Shown here: positions 1-5,141 of the stretch, piece after piece
Position numbering within the stretch: position 1 is the stretch's first letter
How the letters are laid out: each line of letters begins with the position of its first letter
Source: an uncultured Clostridium sp.
GTDB taxonomy: Bacteria > Bacillota > Clostridia > TANB77 > CAG-508
NCBI GenBank assembly: GCA_946008205.1
Contig: CAMGAZ010000127.1
Span: 1-5,141 of the forward strand
Direction: 5' to 3'
DNA length: 5,141 bases
Notes under the pieces: generated by a model
Told to the model about the DNA's origin: nothing
The model's database searches: none
The model's input: the letters and a program-made list of their open reading frames with translations, nothing else
Position numbers and translations under genes: made by a program

Positions 1-324
1 TTTATAAATATTTTCATACTCATTTTTATATATATATTCATCAGATTCTAGAAATGAAATATATTCTCCATCAGCATATTTCACGCCAAAATTTCTTGCA
101 TCAGATAATCCACCATTTTCCTTTTCTAGGTATAAAATTTCATCTGGATATTTTGAAGTATATTCTTTGGCAATGTTTCCTGAATTATCTGTTGAGCCGT
201 CATTTACTAGTATGATTTGTATCTGTATTTTATCAGAATTCTGTTTTATTAAAGAACTAATACATTTTTCTAATTGTTTTTCCACATTAAATATTGGTAC
301 AATTATACTTACTTTCACTGGCAT
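1..324 (-). CDS. Glycosyltransferase family 2 (GT-A fold), N-terminal part, runs off the left edge
   Basis: This enzyme probably moves a sugar from a nucleotide-sugar donor to a growing surface glycan or lipid on the cytoplasmic face of the membrane; donor and acceptor cannot be told. Reading from ATG at 324 gives 108 residues without a stop. Seen directly: the first-strand motif VSIIVPIFN (residues 5-13), the nucleotide-binding LVNDGSTDNS (39-48), ENGGLSDARN (69-78), and FLESDE (91-96) where the family usually has FLDSDD, the metal-binding DxD region. Both flanking aspartates are glutamate here and the middle aspartate (D95) is kept. The catalytic C-terminal half lies outside the window. It starts six bases after the GT4 gene and is probably co-transcribed with it. 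A GTG two codons downstream (316-318) would give the very common N-terminus MKVSIIVP and has better Shine-Dalgarno spacing, so the exact start is uncertain. Family assignment is secure; specific role is not. Confidence -1.
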   Translation of the reverse strand, partial: MPVKVSIIVPIFNVEKQLEKCISSLIKQNSDKIQIQIILVNDGSTDNSGNIAKEYTSKYPDEILYLEKENGGLSDARNFGVKYADGEYISFLESDEYIYKNEYENIYK

Positions 325-327
325 TTT

Positions 328-333
328 CTCCTA
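328..333 (-). promoter_or_regulatory. Ribosome binding site of the GT2 gene overlapping the GT4 stop codon
   Basis: The minus strand reads TAGGAG AAA ATG: the TAG stop of the GT4 gene is part of the AGGAG Shine-Dalgarno. Only three bases separate AGGAG from the ATG, shorter than the 5-8 bases at the other starts here. The GTG at 316-318 lies nine bases away. The arrangement suggests translational coupling of the two transferases and leaves ATG versus GTG open. Confidence -1.
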
Positions 334-1437
334 CAATATTTTTTCTAATTTTGCTAAAATTTCTTTGTTATAGTCTTCTGGGTTAAACTGATTACTTATT
401 TCAAATCCGTTTTCTATAAATTTTTTCATTGTTTCGCATATTGATTCTGGGCTTTTTTCCGTTATTATTGCATATCTCTCTTTTTTTATTGCTTCCACTC
501 CAGATACATCTGTTGTTATAATTGGCTTGTTTAGTACCATACTCTCTACAAAAACTACTGGATATCCTTCATAGTCGGAGCTAAGAATTGTACAATCAGA
601 CATTTTTAGATATGGATATGGATTTTTCTTTCTTCCTAAAAATATGATTTCTTTTTCCATATTATATTTCTTAACTACTTCTTTATATTTTTTTGTATCT
701 TCTCCATCTCCGATAAATAAAATTCTAAATTTCCTATCTGTTTTTTCTTTCAAAAGCTTTGCAGCTTCAATTATTCTCGATAACTTTTTCTGTTTTTCTT
801 CATGTCTGCCAATATTAATAAATGTAGTTGTATTTTCTTCATTTTGAATCTCATTTTGTTGTTCCTTGGACTTCTCTAAGATTTTATTATAATCTATTAA
901 GTTGTTTATATATATTGTTCTAGGCTCTTCCTCTGGAAAAACTTCTAAAAACGTTTCTTTACTTTTTTGTGAGACAGTTATGATATTTTTGAATTCTTTA
1001 TAATGTTTTTCTTCAAAAAATGATTTTACTTTATTCTTATCTCCATTAAAAAATGCTAAATAATCTAAATGACACCATAGCGCTGAATTCTTTGAAGTTG
1101 CTCTCGCCACAAAAGCTCCCGGATTAGAATATGTAGCATATGAGCACGAAAAATCGTATTTATCTTTATATTTACGTTTAAATCTTATTTGTTTCAATAA
1201 GTTTATAATTTTTCTCACAAAAACTATTTTATTACTATTTGGAGAATATTCAATAATTTTTATACTTTTATCTAAAACATCAAGAAATAATCCTTGTTTC
1301 TTTTCTAACACAAGGGTTATTTCATATTTTTTGTCATTATTTTCTTTCTGACTTGCTAAATAATTTAAAAGTGTAACAAGTGCTGTTTCTATTCCACCAA
1401 CATCTAGCGTTACAGCAGAAAAAAGTAATTTTTTCAT
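331..1437 (-). CDS. Glycosyltransferase family 4 (GT-B fold, retaining type)
   Basis: A complete 368-residue enzyme of the usual GT4 length, expected to transfer a sugar from a nucleotide-sugar donor in the cytoplasm or at the inner membrane surface, plausibly for a surface polysaccharide or glycolipid. The N-terminal Rossmann domain opens with FSAVTLDVGGIETALVTLL (residues 6-24), whose GG pair is the usual acceptor-side glycine loop. WCHLDY (121-126) and the interdomain segment ITVSQKS (153-159) follow. The C-terminal domain begins near 205 with FINIGRHEEKQK, where R211 and K217/K218 match the basic residues that contact the donor phosphates. FIGDGED (241-247) and the EX7E signature E290-GYPVVFV-E298 are also present. 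There is no signal peptide or clear membrane span. AAGGAG (1443-1448) sits five bases before the ATG. The gene follows a 71-base gap with an 18-bp palindrome, so it may start its own transcript. It ends in TAG, in frame with the GT2 start. Substrate unknown. Confidence -1.
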   Translation of the reverse strand: MKKLLFSAVTLDVGGIETALVTLLNYLASQKENNDKKYEITLVLEKKQGLFLDVLDKSIKIIEYSPNSNKIVFVRKIINLLKQIRFKRKYKDKYDFSCSYATYSNPGAFVARATSKNSALWCHLDYLAFFNGDKNKVKSFFEEKHYKEFKNIITVSQKSKETFLEVFPEEEPRTIYINNLIDYNKILEKSKEQQNEIQNEENTTTFINIGRHEEKQKKLSRIIEAAKLLKEKTDRKFRILFIGDGEDTKKYKEVVKKYNMEKEIIFLGRKKNPYPYLKMSDCTILSSDYEGYPVVFVESMVLNKPIITTDVSGVEAIKKERYAIITEKSPESICETMKKFIENGFEISNQFNPEDYNKEILAKLEKIL

Positions 1438-1480
1438 ACCTTCTCCTTAATTATAATTATTGTATTTTTATGTCATGTTT

Positions 1481-1498
1481 ATTGAATGTACATTCAAT
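1481..1498. promoter_or_regulatory. Perfect 18-bp palindrome upstream of the GT4 gene, possible operator
   Basis: ATTGAATGTACATTCAAT is its own exact reverse complement, with no central spacer. It lies 43 bases before the GT4 start codon, between rpiA and the glycosyltransferases. On the minus strand it is followed by AAACATGACAT with no T-run, so it does not look like a terminator for rpiA. A weak promoter can be proposed with -35 TTCAAT (1481-1486) and -10 TACAAT (1459-1464), 16 bases apart; the palindrome would then cover the -35 box. Dyads of this size are typical of dimeric repressors such as TetR-type regulators, but I do not recognise it as a known operator and no regulator gene is in view. 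Confidence -1.
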
Positions 1499-1508
1499 TT
1501 TTTAAATT

Positions 1509-2204
1509 TTATTTAATTATCTCTACGTTATATCCTATGAATAGACCTGTTTCTATTACTCCAGTTATATTTTTTAATCTTCTTTCTAGAGTTTCATCAA
1601 TATTATTAAATTTTGTATCCAATATAAAATTTCCGTTTTCTGTTATAACTGGACCATCTTTTTTTAGCGCTAACCTTAGTTCAACACTTTGTGCTCCTTG
1701 TCTATACAATTCTTCTTTTACAACATTAATTGCTTTTGGATTGCATTCCACCGGTATCGGGAAATTTGTTCCTAACTTATTTACTATTTTAGGTTCATCT
1801 ACTAAAATATAAGTCTAATTAGATGCTTTTATGTTTAATTTTTCATTAAACATAGCAGCTCCTCTTCCTTTTATTAACCAGTTATCATGGTCAACTTCAT
1901 CAGCACCATCAAAACACCAATCTGGTTTCTTTTCTTCTAGAGTGGCAGTAGGAATTCCTAAATAGGTGCATAGCATTTTTATTTCATATGATGTTGGTAT
2001 AGCTGTTATATGCAAATTTTCACTTTGTACTTTTTTAGCAATTTCGATAGCTGTTAAATACGAAGTTGAACCTGAGCCAAATCCTATAACATCTCCATCT
2101 TGGACTTTCTCCGCTATTCTTTGAGCAATTTGCTCTTTAGCTTCTCTATTTTTTATTTCTTCTTTCCACATTGGTTTTTGTAAAATCTCTCTATTCCACT
2201 CCAT
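1509..2204 (-). pseudogene. rpiA: Ribose-5-phosphate isomerase A interrupted by an in-frame TAG
   Basis: RpiA interconverts ribose 5-phosphate and ribulose 5-phosphate in the pentose phosphate pathway. The frame from ATG at 2204 encodes 129 residues, then TAG (1815-1817), then 101 more codons in the same frame to TAA at 1509. Before the TAG are the phosphate loop GFGSGST (41-47), PTSYE (70-74), DGADE (99-103), KGRGAAM (112-118) and E121 K122, matching E. coli D81, D84, K94 and the general base E103. After it come TYILVDEPK (131-139), matching the E. coli ADASK region, then NFPIPVE, ENGNFILD and ITGVIETGLF. No frameshift is seen. The N-terminal fragment keeps the catalytic residues but lacks roughly the last 40% of the fold, so alone it should be inactive. 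The C-terminal part has no Shine-Dalgarno, so separate translation is unlikely. Its start is set by GGAGG (2211-2215), six bases before ATG and 12 bases after tyrS. Nonsense mutation, sequence error or read-through are all possible; many bacteria also carry the unrelated isomerase RpiB. Confidence -1.
1815..1817 (-). other. In-frame amber codon (codon 130) within rpiA
   Basis: On the minus strand the codons read GCA TCT AAT TAG ACT TAT ATT TTA GTA GAT, that is A S N stop T Y I L V D. By my alignment to E. coli RpiA the stop takes the place of a lysine before the FICIAD strand, and AAG to TAG is a single base change. The following base is A, not the C-rich context usual for leaky UAG read-through. 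Confidence -1.
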
Positions 2205-2216
2205 CTTTTGCCTCCA

Positions 2217-3407
2217 TTATTTTACTATTTTAAAGAAACTTCCTTTTCCGATTTGTACTACAAAATCTTCTTCAAAATTATTTAATGATTGATAATTTGT
2301 AATCTTCTCTCCATCAATCTTTATTCCACCTTGTTCAAATAATCTCTTTAATTCTGCTTTTGAAGCGCATTTTTTTGTTTTTAACAATGTATCTAGTATA
2401 TTGTTTTCAAATTTTATTTCTTCTATATCCTCTGGAGCTTCTTGTTTTTGGAAAGCTGTCTTAAAATGCTCTTCTGCTGTGTTTGCCTCTTCTTCACTAT
2501 GGTATAATCTTGTAATTTCTTTTGCAAGTTCCATCTTTATGTCTCTTGGATTTTCTCCATTATTTAATCTTTCTTCAACTTTTGCAACATCATCTGGATG
2601 AACATCTGTACATAAGTTATAATATTTTATTATCATATTGTCTGGAATTTTCATTACCTTTTCGTACATTGTGTTAGCATCTTCATTTATACCAATATAA
2701 TTTCCTAAGCTCTTGCTCATTTTTTCTACGCCATCAGTTCCTTCTAGTAATGGCATAAATAGTGTAATTTGAGAATCTTGGCCATAGTCTTTTTGCATAT
2801 TTCTTCCCATTAATACATTAAATGTTTGGTCTGTTCCCCCCATTTCTAAATCTGCTTGAATTGCAACAGAATCATAAGCTTGCATTAGTGGATAGAAGAA
2901 TTCATGTACTGATATAGGTTGATTATTTTTATATCTCTTTTGGAAGTCATCTCTTTCTAATATTCTTGCAACAGTACATTTTGAGCATAAGCCTATAACA
3001 TCTCTAAAATCCATTTTTCCAAGCCACTCACTATTATATCTTACTGTTGTTTTATTTGGATCCAATATTTTAAATATTTGCTTTTGATATGTTTTTGCAT
3101 TTTCCTCTACTTGCTCTTTTGTCAACTGCTTTCTAGTTTTAGATTTTCCAGTTGGATCTCCTATCATTCCCGTAAAATCACCTATTATTATAATTACTTC
3201 ATTCCCTAAATCTTGTAATTGTTTCATCTTTCTTAGAACAACAGCATGTCCCAAATGAATATCTGGAGCTGATGGATCTAAGCCCAATTTTATTCTTAAT
3301 GGTCTATGTTCTGCATCCACTTTTTTTAATTTCTCTTTTATTTCTTCTATATCTGTATGGTCTGCTGCTCCTTTAAGCATTACTTTAATTGTATTTTCTA
3401 TATCCAT
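2217..3407 (-). CDS. tyrS: Tyrosine--tRNA ligase
   Basis: This cytoplasmic class Ic aminoacyl-tRNA synthetase attaches tyrosine to tRNA-Tyr using ATP. The 396-residue protein has the class I signature HLGH in PDIHLGHAVVLRK (residues 51-54), the tyrosine pocket segment QAYDSVAIQADLEMGGTDQ (Y178, Q184, D186) and the second ATP signature KMSKS (229-233). An S4 RNA-binding domain occupies about 335-396 (CASKAELKRLFEQGGIKIDGE). Length and the GDFTGMIGDPTGKS segment (76-89) fit the TyrZ-like subtype better than the E. coli TyrS subtype; this is by recall of family features. All catalytic motifs look intact. Start: AAGGAG (3416-3421) lies eight bases before ATG. It has its own consensus promoter in the 73-base gap after trmL and a leader of only about 25 bases, too short for the tyrosine T-box common upstream of tyrS in this phylum. 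rpiA follows 12 bases downstream and is probably co-transcribed. Confidence -1.
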   Translation of the reverse strand: MDIENTIKVMLKGAADHTDIEEIKEKLKKVDAEHRPLRIKLGLDPSAPDIHLGHAVVLRKMKQLQDLGNEVIIIIGDFTGMIGDPTGKSKTRKQLTKEQVEENAKTYQKQIFKILDPNKTTVRYNSEWLGKMDFRDVIGLCSKCTVARILERDDFQKRYKNNQPISVHEFFYPLMQAYDSVAIQADLEMGGTDQTFNVLMGRNMQKDYGQDSQITLFMPLLEGTDGVEKMSKSLGNYIGINEDANTMYEKVMKIPDNMIIKYYNLCTDVHPDDVAKVEERLNNGENPRDIKMELAKEITRLYHSEEEANTAEEHFKTAFQKQEAPEDIEEIKFENNILDTLLKTKKCASKAELKRLFEQGGIKIDGEKITNYQSLNNFEEDFVVQIGKGSFFKIVK

Positions 3408-3439
3408 TAAAATCTCTCCTTACTTGTAATCTTTGTTAT

Positions 3440-3468
3440 ATTATATCCGCAAAATTTTATTATTTCAA
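3440..3468 (-). promoter_or_regulatory. Sigma-A type promoter of tyrS-rpiA
   Basis: On the minus strand, -35 TTGAAA (3463-3468, five of six consensus bases) and -10 TATAAT (3440-3445, perfect) are separated by exactly 17 bases. Transcription should start near 3433, giving a leader of about 25 bases that contains the tyrS Shine-Dalgarno. It lies wholly within the trmL-tyrS gap. The short leader leaves no room for a T-box or attenuator. Confidence -1.
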
Positions 3469-3481
3469 TAGTTTTATTATA

Positions 3482-3985
3482 TTAATCAAAATACTGACTT
3501 TCTCCCTGTAATCCTTCAAAATCAATCTGTCTTAATATTTCGTATGCAATGATACATACCGAATTTGATAGATTTAATGACCTTAGTACTGGTCTCATTG
3601 GAATTCTAATTGTTTTATCTATGTATTTTTGTAATAAATCTTCTGGTAATCCTTTAGTTTCTTTACCAAATAACACAAAAACATCTTCATTTTTAAATTT
3701 ACTATAATCTACGTCTGTATAACAGTGCTTAGCTTTAGTAGTAGCAAAAAACATATTATTAGCCTCTGGCTTATACTTATCTAGAAAATCTTGTAATGAT
3801 TTATGCTCTTCTATCTCGAGCTTATCCCAATAATCTAGTCCTGCTCTTTTTAAATGTTTGTCATCAATGCTAAATCCAAGTGGGTATACCAAATGTAATT
3901 TAGCTCCTGTTATAGCACATGTTCTTGCTATATTTCCTGTATTTTGTGGTATCTCTGGTTCTACCATTACTATATGTAAATTCAT
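3482..3985 (-). CDS. trmL: tRNA (cytidine/uridine(34)-2'-O)-methyltransferase, TrmL/YibK type
   Basis: TrmL methylates the ribose 2'-OH of the wobble base (Cm34 or cmnm5Um34) of leucine tRNAs using S-adenosylmethionine. It is a minimal SPOUT enzyme with a trefoil knot, normally a homodimer. The 167-residue length fits TrmL, which lacks an extra RNA-binding domain. Motifs seen: the N-terminal VEPEIPQNTGNIARTCA (8-24), LKRAGLDYW (45-53), LFGKETKGLP (105-114, SPOUT motif 2) and IPM followed by RSLNLSNSVCIIAYE (128-149, motif 3, the knot and SAM site). All are close to the YibK pattern. The start is set by GGAGG (3992-3996), six bases before ATG and just after the coaD stop. It ends in TAA and is followed by the tyrS promoter, with no obvious hairpin terminator between them, so some read-through transcription into tyrS is likely. 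Methylation specificity is taken from the family, not shown here. Confidence -1.
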   Translation of the reverse strand: MNLHIVMVEPEIPQNTGNIARTCAITGAKLHLVYPLGFSIDDKHLKRAGLDYWDKLEIEEHKSLQDFLDKYKPEANNMFFATTKAKHCYTDVDYSKFKNEDVFVLFGKETKGLPEDLLQKYIDKTIRIPMRPVLRSLNLSNSVCIIAYEILRQIDFEGLQGESQYFD

Positions 3986-3999
3986 TTTTTGCCTCCATT

Positions 4000-4461
4000 T
4001 TACATTACATCTAATATTGCTTTTGGTACATATCTAGATACATCTTTTCCATTGACAAATAGTTCTCTTACAGTACTTGAGCTTATGCCACCTAAGGTTC
4101 CAGCTCTAACATATATAGTATCTAAACCTGATATTTCTTCATTAATTTCTGCGATGTTTTCTTCATAATAATAGTCCATATCATCTCTTATTCCTCTTAT
4201 TAGAAAATTGCAATTATTATCTTTTGCCGCATCAACAGATAAACCTTCATAAGTAATTACTTCTACATTAAAAATATTTTCATCTTTTAAAGATTGTTCT
4301 ATTGCTTTTTTCATTATCTCTTTATCATAAGTTCTTTCCTTTTGAGAGTTGATACCAATTCCTATTATTAATTTATCAAATAATTTAGCTGCTGTTTTTA
4401 CAACATGCATGTGTCCCATAGTAAAAGGATCAAAACTACCTGCATAAAATCCTATATTCAC
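4000..4461 (-). CDS. coaD: Phosphopantetheine adenylyltransferase
   Basis: CoaD joins 4'-phosphopantetheine and ATP to give dephospho-CoA and pyrophosphate, the penultimate step of coenzyme A synthesis, in the cytoplasm. The 153-residue protein is close to the usual 155-165. Seen: GSFDPFTMGH (8-17), including the T/HxGH nucleotidyltransferase motif; K41 in NSQKERTY; YEGLSVDAAK (71-80); the IRGIR segment (88-92) matching the usual VRGLR; YEENIAEIN (99-107); and ISSSTVRE (126-133), the C-terminal ATP-binding signature. The segment before ISSS (VRAGTLGG) differs from common homologues, but no catalytic residue seems lost. The start is GTG, chosen because the family begins just before (G)FYxGSFDP and because GGAGG (4469-4473) sits seven bases upstream. 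The GTG shares its G with the rdgB stop (TAGTG), implying translational coupling. It ends in TAA, 14 bases before trmL. Confidence -1.
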   Translation of the reverse strand: MNIGFYAGSFDPFTMGHMHVVKTAAKLFDKLIIGIGINSQKERTYDKEIMKKAIEQSLKDENIFNVEVITYEGLSVDAAKDNNCNFLIRGIRDDMDYYYEENIAEINEEISGLDTIYVRAGTLGGISSSTVRELFVNGKDVSRYVPKAILDVM

Positions 4462-5069
4462 TATTTTGCCTCCTTTAAATATTTAATTATTTGATTTAAA
4501 GCTTTTTCTCTATGAGTAGCTCCAAGCTCTTCATCAGTTAGTTCATTCATAGTTTTATTAAATCCGTTTGGAATAAATATTGGTCCATAAGTAAGTTTTC
4601 CAAGAGGTCCTGGCGTTTTTACTATTTTACCTAGTGTTTCTCCTCGAGCCACTTTGATAGTTCCATCCGGCATCATTAATGTAAGTACACATACAAATTT
4701 TGCTGTTCTATCTTCATCTTTTACATCCTTCATCTTATTAAGTACTTTTGTTATACTTTCTATCTGTGGAGCATGGTCTCCTGCATATCTAGCACTATAA
4801 ACTCCTGGTTCTCCATTAAGTGCATCAATGCACAAACCTGCATCATCTGTCATGATTATTTCATGAATATTGTTCTTGTCGCAAAAGGACTTTATTGCTT
4901 TTGCTTTTATTAATGAATTTTCCTCAAAAGTTTTTCCATCCTCAACAATTTCCTCGTCAAAGCCAATGTCTATTAAAGATACTATTTCTATGTTTTCTTT
5001 TTTATACTCAAGATATTCTTTTACCTGTTCTATCTTTCCCTTATTAGAAGTTCCATAAATAATTTTCAT
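4461..5069 (-). CDS. rdgB: Non-canonical purine NTP pyrophosphatase, RdgB/HAM1 family
   Basis: The family hydrolyses dITP, ITP and XTP to the monophosphate and pyrophosphate, keeping deaminated purines out of DNA and RNA. The 202 residues match the family length. Seen: TSNKGKIEQV (7-16), the entry loop and phosphate contacts; KTFEENSLIKAKA (46-58), carrying the acidic metal ligands; DDAGL (75-79) with the catalytic aspartate; NGEPGVYSARYAG (85-97); and THREKAL (185-191), matching the base-contacting SHR motif. The usual base-pocket loop, roughly PRGxxGFGYDPIF, reads PGPLGKLTYGPIF here (153-165), so the FGYDP core is changed and substrate preference may differ. AAGGAG (5075-5080) lies five bases before ATG. 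The last codons, AAG GAG GCA AAA TAG, also form the coaD Shine-Dalgarno. The gene ends in TAG followed at once in frame by TGA. Family membership is secure, canonical specificity less so. Confidence -1.
   Translation of the reverse strand: MKIIYGTSNKGKIEQVKEYLEYKKENIEIVSLIDIGFDEEIVEDGKTFEENSLIKAKAIKSFCDKNNIHEIIMTDDAGLCIDALNGEPGVYSARYAGDHAPQIESITKVLNKMKDVKDEDRTAKFVCVLTLMMPDGTIKVARGETLGKIVKTPGPLGKLTYGPIFIPNGFNKTMNELTDEELGATHREKALNQIIKYLKEAK
4469..4473 (-). promoter_or_regulatory. Ribosome binding site fixing the GTG start of coaD
   Basis: GGAGG lies inside the last codons of rdgB, seven bases before the GTG at 4459-4461. There is no nearby in-frame ATG at a sensible distance from it. Together with the conserved CoaD N-terminus this makes GTG the start. 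Confidence -1.
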
Positions 5070-5070
5070 A

Positions 5071-5141
5071 TTATCTCCTTTTCATCTTTTTTATTTTATT
5101 TTTTTCCCTTTTTCCAACTCTATTTGATTCAATAATTTTTT
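5071..5141 (-). CDS. Possible C-terminal tail of an upstream gene (partial)
   Basis: From the right edge one frame (from 5139) is open for 22 codons, ending at TAA 5071-5073, one base before the rdgB ATG. It would encode a very basic tail, IIESNRVGKREK then NKIKKMKRR. A second frame (from 5141) is open for 16 codons to TAA at 5091-5093, so the choice is not secure. The first is favoured because stop and start nearly touch, as in coupled genes, and the rdgB Shine-Dalgarno would lie within its end. No family is recognisable. It could equally be A-rich leader sequence, but I see no convincing promoter in these 72 bases. Confidence -1.
   Translation of the reverse strand, partial: KIIESNRVGKREKNKIKKMKRR

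Noticed and set aside
167..373. Short plus-strand open frames, here and at 644-847, 2401-2601 and 4870-5058
   Set aside because: All lie opposite well-supported minus-strand genes, lack ribosome binding sites, and are rich in Phe, Ser and Ile, as expected from the reverse of AT-rich coding DNA.
1453..1476. ATGACA and TATAAT as a promoter for the GT4 gene
   Set aside because: The boxes are only 15 bases apart, and the -10 lies just before the Shine-Dalgarno, so the transcript would start within or after the ribosome binding site.
1481..1503. Intrinsic terminator formed by the palindrome and the adjacent T6 run
   Set aside because: The T-run follows the dyad only on the plus strand, where no gene needs it. 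On the minus strand no T-run follows, and with a four-base loop the stem is only seven AT-rich pairs.
1509..1751. A separate 80-residue gene starting at GTG 1751
   Set aside because: It is the in-frame continuation of rpiA, the GTG encodes the valine of the NFPIPVE motif, and no Shine-Dalgarno precedes it.
1486..1812. A 108-codon open frame on the plus strand opposite the 3' half of rpiA
   Set aside because: It is antisense to sequence that clearly encodes RpiA motifs, has no Shine-Dalgarno and gives a low-complexity hydrophobic translation. It is a shadow frame.
1815..1817. Genome-wide reassignment of UAG to an amino acid
   Set aside because: Only one internal TAG is seen in more than 1,600 codons, and two other TAGs sit at normal protein ends. 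The window alone does not support a changed genetic code, so I kept it only as a hypothesis to test.
3408..3481. T-box or other riboswitch upstream of tyrS
   Set aside because: The gap is 74 bases, includes a promoter, and leaves a leader of about 25 bases. No specifier stem or T-box sequence is present.

Overview
The window is an AT-rich stretch (G+C near 30% by eye) in which every supportable gene lies on the minus strand, so transcription runs from position 5141 toward position 1. Strong AGGAG/GGAGG ribosome binding sites, short gaps, A/T-ending codons and a consensus sigma-A promoter all suggest a low-GC Bacillota, probably an anaerobic Clostridia-like bacterium. That placement is inference, since there is no rRNA or other lineage marker here.

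In transcription order, the right half is a housekeeping cluster. It starts with a possible C-terminal tail of an upstream gene, followed by an RdgB/HAM1-type non-canonical NTP pyrophosphatase, coaD (phosphopantetheine adenylyltransferase, GTG start overlapping the rdgB stop by one base) and trmL (tRNA wobble 2'-O-methyltransferase). After a 73-base gap holding a near-perfect promoter (TTGAAA, 17 bases, TATAAT) come tyrS and, 12 bases later, rpiA. These genes serve nucleotide-pool cleaning, coenzyme A synthesis, tRNA modification, tRNA charging and pentose phosphate metabolism. They share expression signals more than a pathway.

rpiA is interrupted by a single in-frame TAG at codon 130. The rest of the isomerase continues in the same frame, with recognisable motifs, to a TAA about 100 codons later. 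This is the most notable feature of the window. A recent nonsense mutation or a sequence error is the simplest reading; UAG read-through or suppression is the alternative to exclude.

The left part, after a 71-base gap holding a perfect 18-bp palindrome, has two glycosyltransferases: a complete GT4-type enzyme and, six bases later, the first 108 residues of a GT2-type enzyme that runs off the left edge. They look like the start of a surface-polysaccharide or glycolipid locus. The TAG ending the GT4 gene is in frame with the GT2 start, so read-through would make a fused protein.

I saw no mobile element, CRISPR array, tRNA, rRNA or riboswitch. No gap between genes exceeds 75 bases. Apart from the TAG question, some divergent motifs and the palindrome, the region looks like ordinary chromosome, and I do not see a new multi-gene system in it.
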